From Otatea glauca (taxonomy: Eukaryota > Streptophyta > Magnoliopsida > Poales > Poaceae), in the NCBI GenBank assembly GCA_036346275.1, contig CM070723.1:6386001-6450000 (forward strand): a stretch of DNA of 64,000 nucleotides, written 5' to 3'. How positions within the stretch are numbered: position 1 is the first letter of the stretch; each line of letters begins with the position of its first letter. Made by a program: the position numbers and the translations under genes. Of this stretch, positions 44,573 to 55,559 are shown piece by piece. The notes under the pieces were generated by a model. That model made no database searches. It was given only the letters and a program-made list of their open reading frames with translations, and was not told where the DNA came from.

Positions 44573-45950
44573 TCCTTATGCCTTTGCTAAGCCCCAGCTG
44601 GTTTGCTCCTAAAGATTATTTTGCGACATAAAATGACTATCAGGTTACAAGACATGAATTGTAGGCTTATAGCACAAATCCACAAACACTTGAAGTAAAA
44701 AGAGTATACTGCATGGCATGTATTCATCATGGGCAGTAGTGTTCTCATTACATTTTTCGAGTAGTACAAAATAAAGCAATTGTCAAGCTGTTATGCATTA
44801 GCCTGAACTTTATTTTGTAATGTCAGTTCTATCCATGTTGCAAACGAAGTAGAAATAACAAAAAGGCGCATGCACTAATAATTGCCACCACCTGACATTA
44901 AACCTACTTTGTGTCTGCAATAATTCAGCTACTATTGCACCTAACCCTATATCTGTATGACTTCTAAACAAAGAACAAAAGCAAGCAACATAACAAAGGC
45001 TACCCATTTTTTATAGCTCATAAAAACAAAAGTAATAAGGCCATACTGGACCAGCTAGAAAAAAAAATTCTTGTCCCAACTCCCAACACCATTAATGTTT
45101 GCCAACAATTATGAGCTAAGTCCCTAAGTTCTCCTAATCATGTTCAATCCTATGTACATCAAACTTGAATATTTGACTTCCAGAAGAATTTGTCAGCCGT
45201 ACAAGCCCACAGTAATATTTGCATAAAACCTCATTAGTCATTAAATCCTAACTAGTACTATAAGTTTATGGCGATTCAACAATTGTGGCCAAACAAAGTT
45301 TAAGTTGGCAGAGCTAACTGTTCCTAACAAGGTGAAAATTTTAACTCTGTTACTGAACTGACTAACTAAAAGAGATAACTTTTAGGGCAGTGAGCTTCCC
45401 GTCCTCGAAAATTCATTTCCCCGGCATGATTTCATTGCACTATCAAAATGAGTTTTCCTAATCCATGATATGAATAACAGAGAAAAAAGAAATTTTCTAT
45501 CTCTAGTTGCTACCTCTGTTCCAAACCAAAAATAGATTCTCCCTGCAATTGCCTGTGTCCAAGGGAACGAAACTGACTGAACCCAAAAAAAAAAAAGAGA
45601 GGAAAGAACCCAAAACAAAAAAAACCCCTACCAAATCATCCAACCAAGAGCCTAAATTGGCATCAGATGAAGAATCAAGAATTCACCAGACTCCCCAGGT
45701 TAGCTAGCTCAAACCTCAAAACCGCACCAGATTAATCGCGGATTGCAGCAAAAGGGGCAGCAGAACTTACTCGATTGCGCGGGGGATTCGTGCGGGCGAA
45801 GCGATCGGGGCCTTCTTTTGCGCCGATTCAGATCCCCGCTCTTCGTGCTCGCGATTTGTTTCCCTTCTTTTCTCTCTGTTTATTCTGAGGAGAGATGGGC
45901 GCGTACGTGTGTGTAGGTGCTGCTTGCTTGGTTTGTCTGGCTCGCGAGTC
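44573..45950 (-). promoter_or_regulatory. 5' leader of the WEB1-like gene, with probable 1.16-kb leader intron
   Basis: Minus strand: a GC-rich leader ends ATCGA at 45,771 followed by GTAAGTTCTG (consensus donor, from 45,770). The acceptor CTTTAG lies at 44,609, so about 36 leader bases precede the ATG at 44,572. Long first introns in 5' leaders often raise expression in plants; that is inference here. The interval holds no other supported gene. Confidence 0.55.
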
Positions 45951-46565
45951 CACTGGTCGGTCGGACAATTGGTGACTAGGATTAAATTGGACTCTTTTTG
46001 CAGAAAACACCTCAAGGTTTTATGAAACTGCAGAAGTCCTTTTGTGTAGAAAGTAAAACCGTTTCTAAAAGGCACTTTAGCTTGAGGTACTTTTTTTTTG
46101 GGTTACGAAGAAAACACGTGTACACACCGCCACACAACACACATGTTAATAGGCCTCTTAGCACATGACTGGCATATGACTACTCTTGTTTAGGTGGCTG
46201 GGTACTTGGTGATGTAATGGGTTTATTTGGATTGAAAGATTCGTCTGTTCTTTTGGTAAATTTTGTATATTATGGGTAGGTTTTATATGCTTGAAGTGCA
46301 TATTGCGAATGGGAATAATTGAATTTCAAGTTGACATTTCTATGTTATAGGACTTTTTAGAGATTTTTTCAAAACCAGAAATTTATGCCATTTTCGTTGC
46401 AAGAACCACTAAAAAGGCTTTGTCGACGCAAACACTTCCTAGAAGACTATCACACACGAGTCATACGGACCGTAAGTGTCTAGCAAACGGTGCCATAGCA
46501 CAACACCTATAATTAGAAGGTGTGAAGTGGAAGATGTGACGGAGATATAAGTGTTGGCTAGATTG
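45951..46565. other. Promoter-side intergenic sequence, no gene
   Basis: No supported frame or repeat edge. The distal promoter of the WEB1-like gene probably lies here. Confidence 0.35.
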
Positions 46566-46573
46566 ATTACGAG

Positions 46574-48456
46574 TAGGGATGCAATCGGATCGGATATATG
46601 CCGATTGACCAAATATGTTCGGATTGGATTCGGCTAGATAGGTCGGATATTTTTTAGATTCGGATTCGGGACTTTACTATCCGTTGGTTCGGCATTTATC
46701 GAGAATATTATCGGATATTTTCGAAAATAATCTTACCGGATATCCGAAATCTCCCGACCTACAACCGAGCAATACCTCCCCTAGTCCATGGGCGCGCTGC
46801 ACTGGGTGTGTGCGTGGTGGTTTGGATGGCGGAGGTGCGCATGGGCATGGTGGCAGTGCTGCAGACTTGACGGTGGGGGCCGGTTGTTGGCAGCCGAACG
46901 TAGGGCGAGAGGTGGCGGCGGCACAGCTTGGAGCAGGGGCGATGGCGTCAGAGGCGAGGAAGGCCAGTCAGAGGTGAAGTGAGGTGCGCGCAAGGATGGG
47001 GATGGCTAGGAAAATCTCATGGAGGCGTCGGAGGGGTCGAGGAGCTTTGTAGCAGTGGCAAAAACGACAACGAATGGTGCTCGACCCAGAAACAACAATG
47101 GCGAAATTAGTTGCGAAGATGTGAGGAAAAGTTAAATTGACTTAGGGGAAAAGATGAGGGAAACCTTGCGCAAAATATGACGTGATCAGCACGGCGAGGG
47201 GAGGTCGGAGGCGGAGCGTGGCACAGACTTTGGAGAAGAAGCTTCGGGTTTCAACGTGTTTCGTACGAAAGAGTGCGATAGGGAGACTGGGAATGGCCAA
47301 AATGGAATCGGGGTCACGACGCAAAGTTGATGCTCGCCTTATATAGGCTCTAGGGTTGAAACGGGCGAGGAATTGCGTCACTTGGGGCTCTGCTTGTGCC
47401 GTCATGGTGGCTCGGGAGCGTCTGTGTGTGCAACTGGAGGAAGGAGAAGAGTTGGGGGCGGCTGGGCCAGGCCAGGACGAGTAGGGAAGGTAGTTGGGCT
47501 GACAGCTTGGGCCAAGATGAAGGGAGAAAGTGGGCCGGTCGGGAGGGAAAAGAAAATGGCCGGTGGGCTAGGGAGAAGGCTGGGCTGCGGAAAAATTGGG
47601 TCGAGAGAAAAGGCTTTGGCCCAGGAGATGATGAGAAATTTTAATTCATTTCTGAATTTAAATAATCTCAAAAATTCAAAGTGGCTTTTAAAAAATAGCA
47701 AATAGAGTTAAAAAAAATTGGGAAAAATTCGAAGAAGAATCAATGATGCGTCCAGCAATAATTGGATTGCAGTGGCAAATTGGGTTGCTTGTTTGTATTT
47801 GGATTGCTATTGCTGCTTGAGTGTTCTTATAGCTAGAGAAAGTCAATTTATAAATCAATCAGCGCATATTCTATCAAAATTTGTGTTTGCAATGGTGATC
47901 TATCAACAACTAGGGTATGAATTGAGCTAATTACACTTGTTTTGTTTCAATTAGTGTTACATTTTTCACCTTGGGTAAATAAAAAATGGCAAATTACTTT
48001 TTTTAACAAATTTCATGCTATCTTTGTATTACTAACGGGTAAATCCAATCTGTGGTAGTGAACTCATGTTATTGTGATATTATTTATGTATCGTTCTATA
48101 TGTTTCATAACTTTTTCGTACATGTACCGTTGAATATACTTTTGCAATTTTGTTGGACTACCTGATAAAATAACTTGTTAAATTACGATAGTTTTGTTGC
48201 ATTCAAACTCATACAGTTGATTAATCATTGTTATACATGTGTTACATGTGGTATTTATTCTCGTGCAATATCTGATAAAAAATATTCGGTACTGTATCGA
48301 CTTTGCTCTGTATTCTTTTCGAATCCGTGACCAATATTATACACATCGTATTCGTATCTGGCATTATCCATATCCGATTTCAAATCCGACAAAAAATATA
48401 GTTTAGGATATGGAAAGAGCGATATCCGACCGAATATGAGCCAATTGCACCCCCTA
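46574..48456. mobile_element. hAT-like non-autonomous element, 1.88 kb
   Basis: Left end TAGGGATGCAATCGGATC; right end, reverse complemented, TAGGGGGTGCAATTGGCTC. Flanks ATTACGAG (46,566-46,573) and ATTACAAG (48,457-48,464) match at 7 of 8. CGGATAT words repeat in both subterminal regions. A GC-rich core at 46,790-47,600 gives opposing frames that match no transposase or other family I know; the rest is AT-rich. Confidence 0.82.
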
Positions 48457-48587
48457 ATTACAAGTACCCAATTATCTCACAAGTATTCACTAATTAAAAT
48501 TTTCCTAAAATGGGGTGATTTGGAGTGGAAGATGAAAAAGAAAAAGATTCCAATAACGAGGCTTTCAGTGATCGAAGGTATGGGTGG

Positions 48588-48790
48588 GAGTGATCACTTT
48601 TCTAGCCCTCTTCTACTTTTTTTTTTGCAAAAATAGCTCCCTTCCAAATAAAATTGTAAATCTAGCCCCCTCCCCACCACAGAAGTCACTTGCCGTGCTC
48701 CCCCTCCGCGGCACCCGAGCTCTCACGCACGCTCGGTGCAGAAACTCGATCCCACGCTTGCGTGCCGCGGGAGCTTTGCCTTTTTGGCCA
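48588..48790. mobile_element. Long-inverted-repeat DNA element, copy 3 (one end only)
   Basis: GATCACTTTTCTAGCCC, then AAATTGTAAATCTAGCC and ACCACAGAAGTCAC match the arms of the copies at 28,858 and 34,810. No opposite arm was found. Confidence 0.55.
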
Positions 48791-49561
48791 TTGAAACCGA
48801 TGGACTTTTGGAGGTGACATTTGCACGCAAAGCACATATCTATCGCATTAAAAAAAGGTACGACTTGTATTCACCGATTATTTGGTTCTCCCTTCACCTA
48901 TTCTCTTTCTCTTTCCCCTCCCTTTCATCTATAATACAAAAAATTCCATTCAAAACTTTCAGATGAATTTAACAAAAAACTTTTGATTAAAAAACTTTCA
49001 AAATAGTTAAAAATACTTTTTATTCAAAAACTTGGAGAAAAAATTGAAAACAAAAACTTTTTAAAGTTTGAGGGGATAGGGATGGCGAAGGTAAGAGGGA
49101 TAAAGAGGATGTCGCCAAGTGTTGCGATGAGAGACGAGAGAGCGTTTGAGAGAGAAAAGAAAGTGAGGAAAGAAAGAAGGTTATGTCACAACAAGAGGGC
49201 AATTTGGTGAGGGTGCCCTCAAATTATGAAAACTATTAATAAATACTCCAAGTACGCAAGATGTACCCACGACGTGCCGTATCATGACTTGGGATTTTTG
49301 CTCGATGGAAAAATATAATAGTTCCCACTGTTGTGTAATATTCTATTCAATATTTGTGTACACATTTTTCTAAATGGGCTCATGTGAGTTTTTACTTAAG
49401 GAACTTATGGGAGTTTCCTAATATAGACTAAGAGTCCTAGTATATTATTTTATCCTTGCTCGGTTTGCAAGAAAAAGTCTCCTCTCCAACTATATAAGTG
49501 GTGGCATATAGCATACTGTATATATGTAAGAAATATCAATAAAGAGAGAGAGAGAGCCATG
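48791..49561. other. AT-rich sequence with probable LTR remnant
   Basis: 49,330-49,561 has a promoter-like layout: TATATAAG at about 49,490, AATAAAG at about 49,538, then a GAGAGAGAGAGAG tract. It continues past the solo LTR (CAATCTATATCT from 50,214), so it was split by that insertion. Confidence 0.4.
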
Positions 49562-50208
49562 TGTTGACGTCAAAAACTTGAAGTAGGGTTTCTGACAACA
49601 ACATACCACACGAACACCTGATTCAAAGCGTGCCAGTCGATTTGACCTGTAATCGACAATGTACAATATGAACTTTATTTAAAGCCAATCGTAGAGATCA
49701 ATCGGCTTAAATTCAATCAGCTCAAAGCCGATTAAATCGATGCAAAAAGGGTAAGTCCAACTAGCCGATTAAGGCTAATCGGAGGATAAAGGTAGATTGA
49801 TTCTGAAGAAGGCGAAGCGCAGCAAAATCAGAATATATCAAACCTGGGCGTAATTGATGAAGATCAATAACCGGCGATGCGCAACTTTATTGATCAAAAT
49901 CGAATTACACAAAGGATTCTAAGTTACAAAAGCTACTCCTAGTCGACAGGAAAAAAGAACAATGTAAATTTGTGGGTTTGATTGTGTTGTTTTTTTGCAG
50001 CTCGCTATTGTCCGCCTTTTATACCCACCGGCCGATAGAGTCCCAGTACAACATGTTTTGAGAGTAGTATCCGTATCGGCTTTTATTTTTAGGGTGATTT
50101 TCTTAACGATCTATCTTGTTTCCAAATATCTTGATCCGTTATCCCAATCGTATCTTGCTGATTCTGGACTGCCGATTTAACCATACTTGCCAAGTTTTGG
50201 TGCAAACA
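49562..50208 (-). mobile_element. Solo LTR, 647 bp, with perfect 5-bp duplication
   Basis: Starts TGTTGACGTC and ends GTGCAAACA (plus strand), flanked by CCATG at 49,557-49,561 and CCATG at 50,209-50,213. A TATAAAAGG box reads on the minus strand at about 50,014-50,024, suggesting that orientation. No internal region remains, so LTR-LTR recombination removed the element. Confidence 0.8.
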
Positions 50209-50856
50209 CCATGCAATCTATATCTATTATCTCTATTTTATTTCCATCTTTATATAGACTTCATTGGTCGTGTAGGACTGAAAATGGCGACTAGAGGGGG
50301 TGAATAGGAGCCAAATAAAAGGAAAAAACCAACACTTGAACAAAAGTATGTTCTAACGGATCTTACTGGGTTGGAACATATTCTAGATGAAATCCTCAAC
50401 CATTTATGCATGCTATATCCAGTAAAACACAGCAGGAAGAACGAGGCAAAGCTAAGCTCAAGTTACAAGAAAGAACCAAGCAAAAATGCAAGAACAAAAA
50501 TAAATTTTATAACATAGATAAAAATGGATATTGCATTGCTTAGAGATGGATGGTTACAAAGCCACATTTTCAGGTGGACAAAGTTCAAATGAACACAAAG
50601 AAACCAAAGAACCCTTCTATAAGACTTCTCTCAGACTTGGTTCAGACAAGTTTGGTGTGGAGGCATCCCTCCACCCCTCTATTTATAGCACACTGGGAGT
50701 AACCTCAACCCTTAGATGATATTCTTGGCCCTCAAGAAACCTCATCAAGCGTTGAGATTCACTCCCTCACATATACATGGGCTAACCCGAAACCGAACAA
50801 CATAACGGATTTTAACCATACCAACTTAATCATTACTCTAGCTGTGAACCCTTGTA
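50209..50856. other. LTR-derived sequence
   Basis: From about 50,285 the sequence GCGACTAGAGGGGGTGAATAGG begins a segment resembling, at its start only, the one at 50,870. Both look like LTR starts of related grass retrotransposons. No gene is seen. Confidence 0.4.
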
Positions 50857-51443
50857 AGGTCGAGGATGCCGACTAGAGGGGGTGAATAGGCGGCTTTTAA
50901 AAAAATCTCTACTAAATTTTACAAAGCAATTCACCCCTAATTATCCTTATACCAAAACCTTAACAATTATTAATGCGGAAGCGATAAACTAAGGTTTTGA
51001 CAATTAAAGCCTAAAACAACTAGGCTCACTATGTGCACTAACTAATTATATCTCTAACAAGAAAGTGCAATTCTAAAGACAAGCAATCAATCAATTTAAT
51101 TCTATGAATATAAATTGCTTGAACATAAATAACAAACACAATGCAAGCACAAGAGACACGATACTTTTTACCGTGGTGTTCGGAGACTTGCCGGTCTCCC
51201 CTAGTCCACGTTGAGGTTAGCCCAAACACATTTGACCGGCTCCACGAATTGAGCACCGACCTCGAATCCACTAGTGGTAGCTCCTTTTCCCTCCCGGGTA
51301 GGCGAGCTCCAGCCTTCACAAACTTTACCGGGGCTTCTCACAACCTCCGTTGAGAGCTCCCGCGCAGGACGCCGCTACGCCGTCTAGGTGTCGGCAAACA
51401 CCAAGAGTAACAAGTCAAGCCTTCTAGCTTGAACCTCACCTAA

Positions 51444-53671
51444 TGCAACACATGCACTCCGGTGACCTCCTAAGTGCAACACATGCACTAGGATCCTCCT
51501 CAAGTGCAACACATGCACAAGAGACTCGCAATCCTCTCCTAATTGCAACACATGCAATTAGAGACTCACACTAGCTCAAGAAGCAAATGGAAGAGGGTAA
51601 CACATTCACTCAACTCCTACAAACACCCAAATGCTCTAGCAACAGCCACATCTCAGCCCTTGCCCTCCAAGGCCTCCTTTTATAGTCTCCAAGCCAAAAC
51701 TAGCCGTTGGGGGGAAATTCTGGACAAAACCAGAATTCTCGGTGCTACCGCCCAACTGGGACCGGGGACCGGTAGCACCGACCTCCTCGCCAACGGCTAC
51801 AAAACTAGTCGTTGCAGGAAATCCGGTAGCAACGGGCAACTAGGAGCGGTGCTACCGCTCGGGCGGTAGCACCGGACTCAAGCCGAACACAAAAACATCT
51901 CCTCTGGAATTTCCACACCGGCCAGAGGGGAGGTAGCACCGGACCTACGGTGCTATTGGGCTACCATGGGCGGTAGCACCGGACTGCCAATCCGCCCAAA
52001 AACATCCCTCTCTGGAATTTCCACACCGACTAGAGAGACGGTAGCACCGGTCTCCCGGTGCTACCGACCAAACTGCGGTAGCACCGGACCCCCGGTGCTA
52101 CCGGCCTTACAAGGGCGGTAGTACCGGCCAAGCGGCAGTAACGCTCCCATAAGCGGTACTACCGGCCCAGCGGTACTACTGGTTCTACATGGGCGGTACG
52201 ACTGGCCTTGGGAGAAAACACTGTTTTTCTCAAAAACTTTTCTCCAATCCATTAAAGATTCATTCTTTGAGCTATGTGAGGATCAACATATGATCACAAT
52301 ACTATACAAAACACATTTGTACATGTTAATCACATACTCCAAAGGATCTCATTAAGCATAACTTATTTGCAAAACACATTTGCAAATAAACCAATAACTT
52401 ATGAGATCAATCCTCTTAGCCATGTGATGATCAACACATGATCAAGTCAATTTGCAAAACACATTTGCAAACCCTATTCACATGCTCTAGGATTGAAACC
52501 CATAATCTCAAGTTCATTTGCAAATAAAAACTCCAACTTATTTGCAAAACACATTCGCAAATAAACCACGAACTTATAAGATCAATCCCCTTAGCCATGT
52601 AAGGATCAACACATGATTCTGACACTTTGCAAAACATATTTGCAAATGCCAACACATGCTCTAGGATCGAACCTCAACTTCCAGCTTATTTGCAAATAAC
52701 AAATCAATACTTTGCAAAAACACATTTTGAAAACACAAAGCATAAACCAAGCTTAGCCTTGTGATGATCAACACATGATCCAATCACGAGCTAAAACACC
52801 AAAGCATGAGCTCTCTATCTGCAACACGTGCAAATCTATAGCATCATGCAAACAACCACAACAAATCAAGTTGCTTGAGCTCTCTCCTTTTGCAACACAT
52901 GCAAAACTTAGCTCTAAGCAAAAACCAAATCAAATAAGATTCAATTAAGATGCAAGCATGAGTACCCTTATTTGCAACACATGCAAAATACTTCGCTCAT
53001 GCAAAATCCAATGCACGAGCTTCACCCATTTGCAATACATGCCAAATGATTAGCTCCATGCAAACACCAAACAAGAGAGTGAGCTAGAGTGAACCGGATT
53101 GAGTTCATCAACACATGATGAAGCTCAAGCTAAAAGACTCAACCCCTCTTAATAGTACGGCACCTAACTAGCAACCCAGTCTCACAACCAAACACCGAGA
53201 CCGGTAAAAGACTAGGAACACATCCTTAGCCCTAGCTAGTTATACATTTGCCTCTAGCGATACACTTGAAGCTTTTATGATTTCCAATCATCTTCTCTCC
53301 GGAATCGAATCTTCTTCTTCTTGTTCACCAACACATGATGAACCTTCTCTAGTCCTTCTCTTCACTTCGGGATCACCTCTTGAAGCTCATCAACACATGA
53401 TGACTTCTTCTTCTTCCCGATTCTTTATCATCTTGGACTCAACCTACTTCACAACTCATGGAAGATGTTAGTCCAACAAACATGGTTGTCTCATTCATCA
53501 CCGCACTCCATTAACACATAATGGATGTCTCTAAGATCGATTGAGCACAACCCTAATCAATTTGAATGATTAATTGTGTCTTGAGTACTTTGATGCAACT
53601 AATGCTTCATTATACTCAAGAACTTTTCGCTTGTCTTTAATAAACAAAGAGACATCATCAACACATGATGA
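51444..53671. repeat. Dispersed array of palindromes with constant AACACAT core and variable arms
   Basis: About 22 sites share the core AACACAT (rarely AACATAT, AACACGT or AATACAT) with flanking arms that are inverted complements but differ between sites. Core positions and arms: 51,447 TGC; 51,478 AGTGC; 51,508 GTGC; 51,547 TAATTGC; 52,373 TTATTTGCAA; 52,433 TGATC; 52,458 TTTGCAA; 52,548 TTATTTGCAA with one mismatch; 52,608 ATC; 52,770 GATC; 52,894 TTTTGC; 52,976 TTTGC; 53,110 TTCATC; 53,330 GTTCACC with one mismatch; 53,392 TCATC; 53,513 TCCATT; 53,660 TCATC. Variant cores sit at 52,285, 52,633, 52,823 and about 53,034; a degenerate copy lies near 52,715. As single strands each would form a hairpin with a 7-base loop. 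Confidence 0.85.
51740..52200. repeat. Cluster of inverted CGGTAGCACCGG / CCGGTGCTACCG words
   Basis: Paired inverted words occur at about 52,030-52,058 and 52,076-52,104, each separated by 3-4 bases; single or altered words (GCGGTAGTACCGG, GCGGTACTACCGG) occur through the interval. Similar motifs are familiar to me from grass LTR elements. Confidence 0.65.
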
Positions 53672-53860
53672 AATGTTCTTTGATTGATTGAAAGACAATC
53701 GAACTCAATTTAAACTCATTTAAATTGACATGAGTATATATAACTACACAAGTTTCATATGCTCAATTTGATGGTTAGTAATGATCCAATATATTTGAGT
53801 GATGGAAAGGGATCAATAAATTTAGACCATCAACTATAGAATAAACTCCATTAAGTATGT

Positions 53861-54747
53861 TGTCGGTGTTTCGAGCACCGGCAAGTAAATTTGTAAGTCT
53901 AAGGGGCCGCGCGTTCCACTCCCTGAATGGTTAGACTCAGAAGTCCAAGATGTATACTGGTTCGGGCCAAAGGTCCCTACTCCAGTTCGTGTGGTGGCGT
54001 TGTATTCCCTTCAGTACAGATGACCGCACAAAGTTTACAAGCGAGAGTGCTAATGGCTTACCGGGATGAGTTCGATCTCTCTCCTACGGGGGTTCCTGCC
54101 TCCTTTTATACGGAAGGAAGGGGCAGGTTACATCGAGAGTTGGGAGAGGACGAGACGACCTACACTAGGGGCTTCGGTCCTTCGTTCTGCTGACTGATCA
54201 CCACCCGTCTTGCCCATGCTGGGTCGGTAGCCTAGTTGGCCAGGGCGGTTAGGTATTTCCCCGGGAAACGGCGTACCTGCCCTCTGCGAGCCTTACGAGC
54301 GTTGACGTTGCTGCGCCTGACGTGGGTGTTGCCTCGGGAGAGAGCGTGTCTTAGTACTGTATGTGACCGGCTGATGGGACTGGGAGCATGATTTCGGTCA
54401 GTCATTAAACCTTCTTGGGAAGGAGCCACCTGCCCTTGTATAGTCACTTCGATTGACCCCGTTCGTGGGGTACGTGGCTGTTGGCTGGTAGAGGCTTTGA
54501 CACTCGGCCCTTGGCAGGGGTCGTCTTGGCACGATCGGAGTCGGGGAATCCCGACCCGCTGCGGGGGTCGGGAGCTTAGCTTGGTCGGAGACGCTTCCCT
54601 CGATCGGTCGGGAAGGGATGTCTTGCGTGGCCTTGCAGTGCTTGATTCGGTAGTGGGGTGGAGCGGCTGTTAGGCTGGAGCCAGTGCTTGAGGCCGCCGG
54701 CTCGTCATTTTGGGCCGTTGGGGTACCCCTGTTATAAGTATTCGTCA
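53861..54747 (-). mobile_element. Solo LTR, 887 bp, with perfect 5-bp duplication, nested in the LTR-derived region
   Basis: Starts TGTCGGTGTTTCGAGCACC and ends AAGTATTCGTCA, with TATGT at 53,856-53,860 and 54,748-54,752. It is much more GC-rich than its surroundings. A TATAAAAGG box reads on the minus strand near 54,110-54,118. No internal domains remain. Confidence 0.85.
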
Positions 54748-55559
54748 TATGTGCATATAATTAATTGAATATAGAATCAATATACACATAATCAATCTTA
54801 GATTGCATATAAGTTTATCCTATATTTGCATGAGTATACTACAACTACACAAGTCATATATACTCAAAAGATTGTTTCAAAGTCTTGATCCTTTATATTA
54901 TATGACAAGAGGATATGGATCAATACAATTGAAACATCAAGTTAAATTATTAACTCCCCTAGATGTGCGCATTCATGTATATATAGATTTGGAAACATAA
55001 TGCACATATTTAGACTAAGGCAATGGAAGAGTTTATCTTTTAACTTGAATCCTAAGTATGCATTAAGACAATAGAGTGAATATGAGTGCATACCTTGGGT
55101 TTTCTATTTTCCATCCGAATTTGAGACTAAGAAGAATGTAGCTCAATTAAACATGTTAGTCTCATAATGATTAGATTTGTCATTAAACAATGATTAAGCA
55201 TTAATATCAAACCAATCACCAAAACCAATGAAGCTTGAACTTACAACCCTTGATTCGACGATTCTCCTTCGCTTGAGTAGGGTTTCAATTAGCATCTCAT
55301 CCATCCACTTGTCATCCAGGCTTGCAGCAACTCTCTGGCCTTAGTCATCTTCCGACGTCACCTTGACCGTCTGCACCTCAGCTCTCCTAGCATAGTCTCG
55401 ATTTCCTTCGTCTCACCATAACCTACCATCGAAGTCTTGCAACTATCTTAAACAAGAAACACATAACATAGCATTGCTCAAGACAACATACAACAGTAAT
55501 CTCACAAAGATCAGTGATCAGTCAAATACCTAAAGATCCCACATTCGATCACTTAGTCT

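Larger units (their letters stand above)
50857..55310. mobile_element. Large LTR-derived repeat region (excluding the nested solo LTR)
   Basis: The region starts GGTCGAGGATGCCGACTAG, a start I associate with large grass LTRs, and has no coding domain. It carries the AACACAT palindromes and CGGTAGCACCGG motifs described separately. Its AT-rich part (GAGTATATATAACTACACAAG at about 53,731) recurs as GAGTATACTACAACTACACAAG beyond the solo LTR at about 54,831. Boundaries and family are uncertain. Confidence 0.4.

Noticed and set aside
51444..53671. CRISPR-like array interpretation of the AACACAT repeats
   Set aside because: The constant part is only 7 bases, spacing is irregular, arms are complementary, and the context is a plant LTR region.
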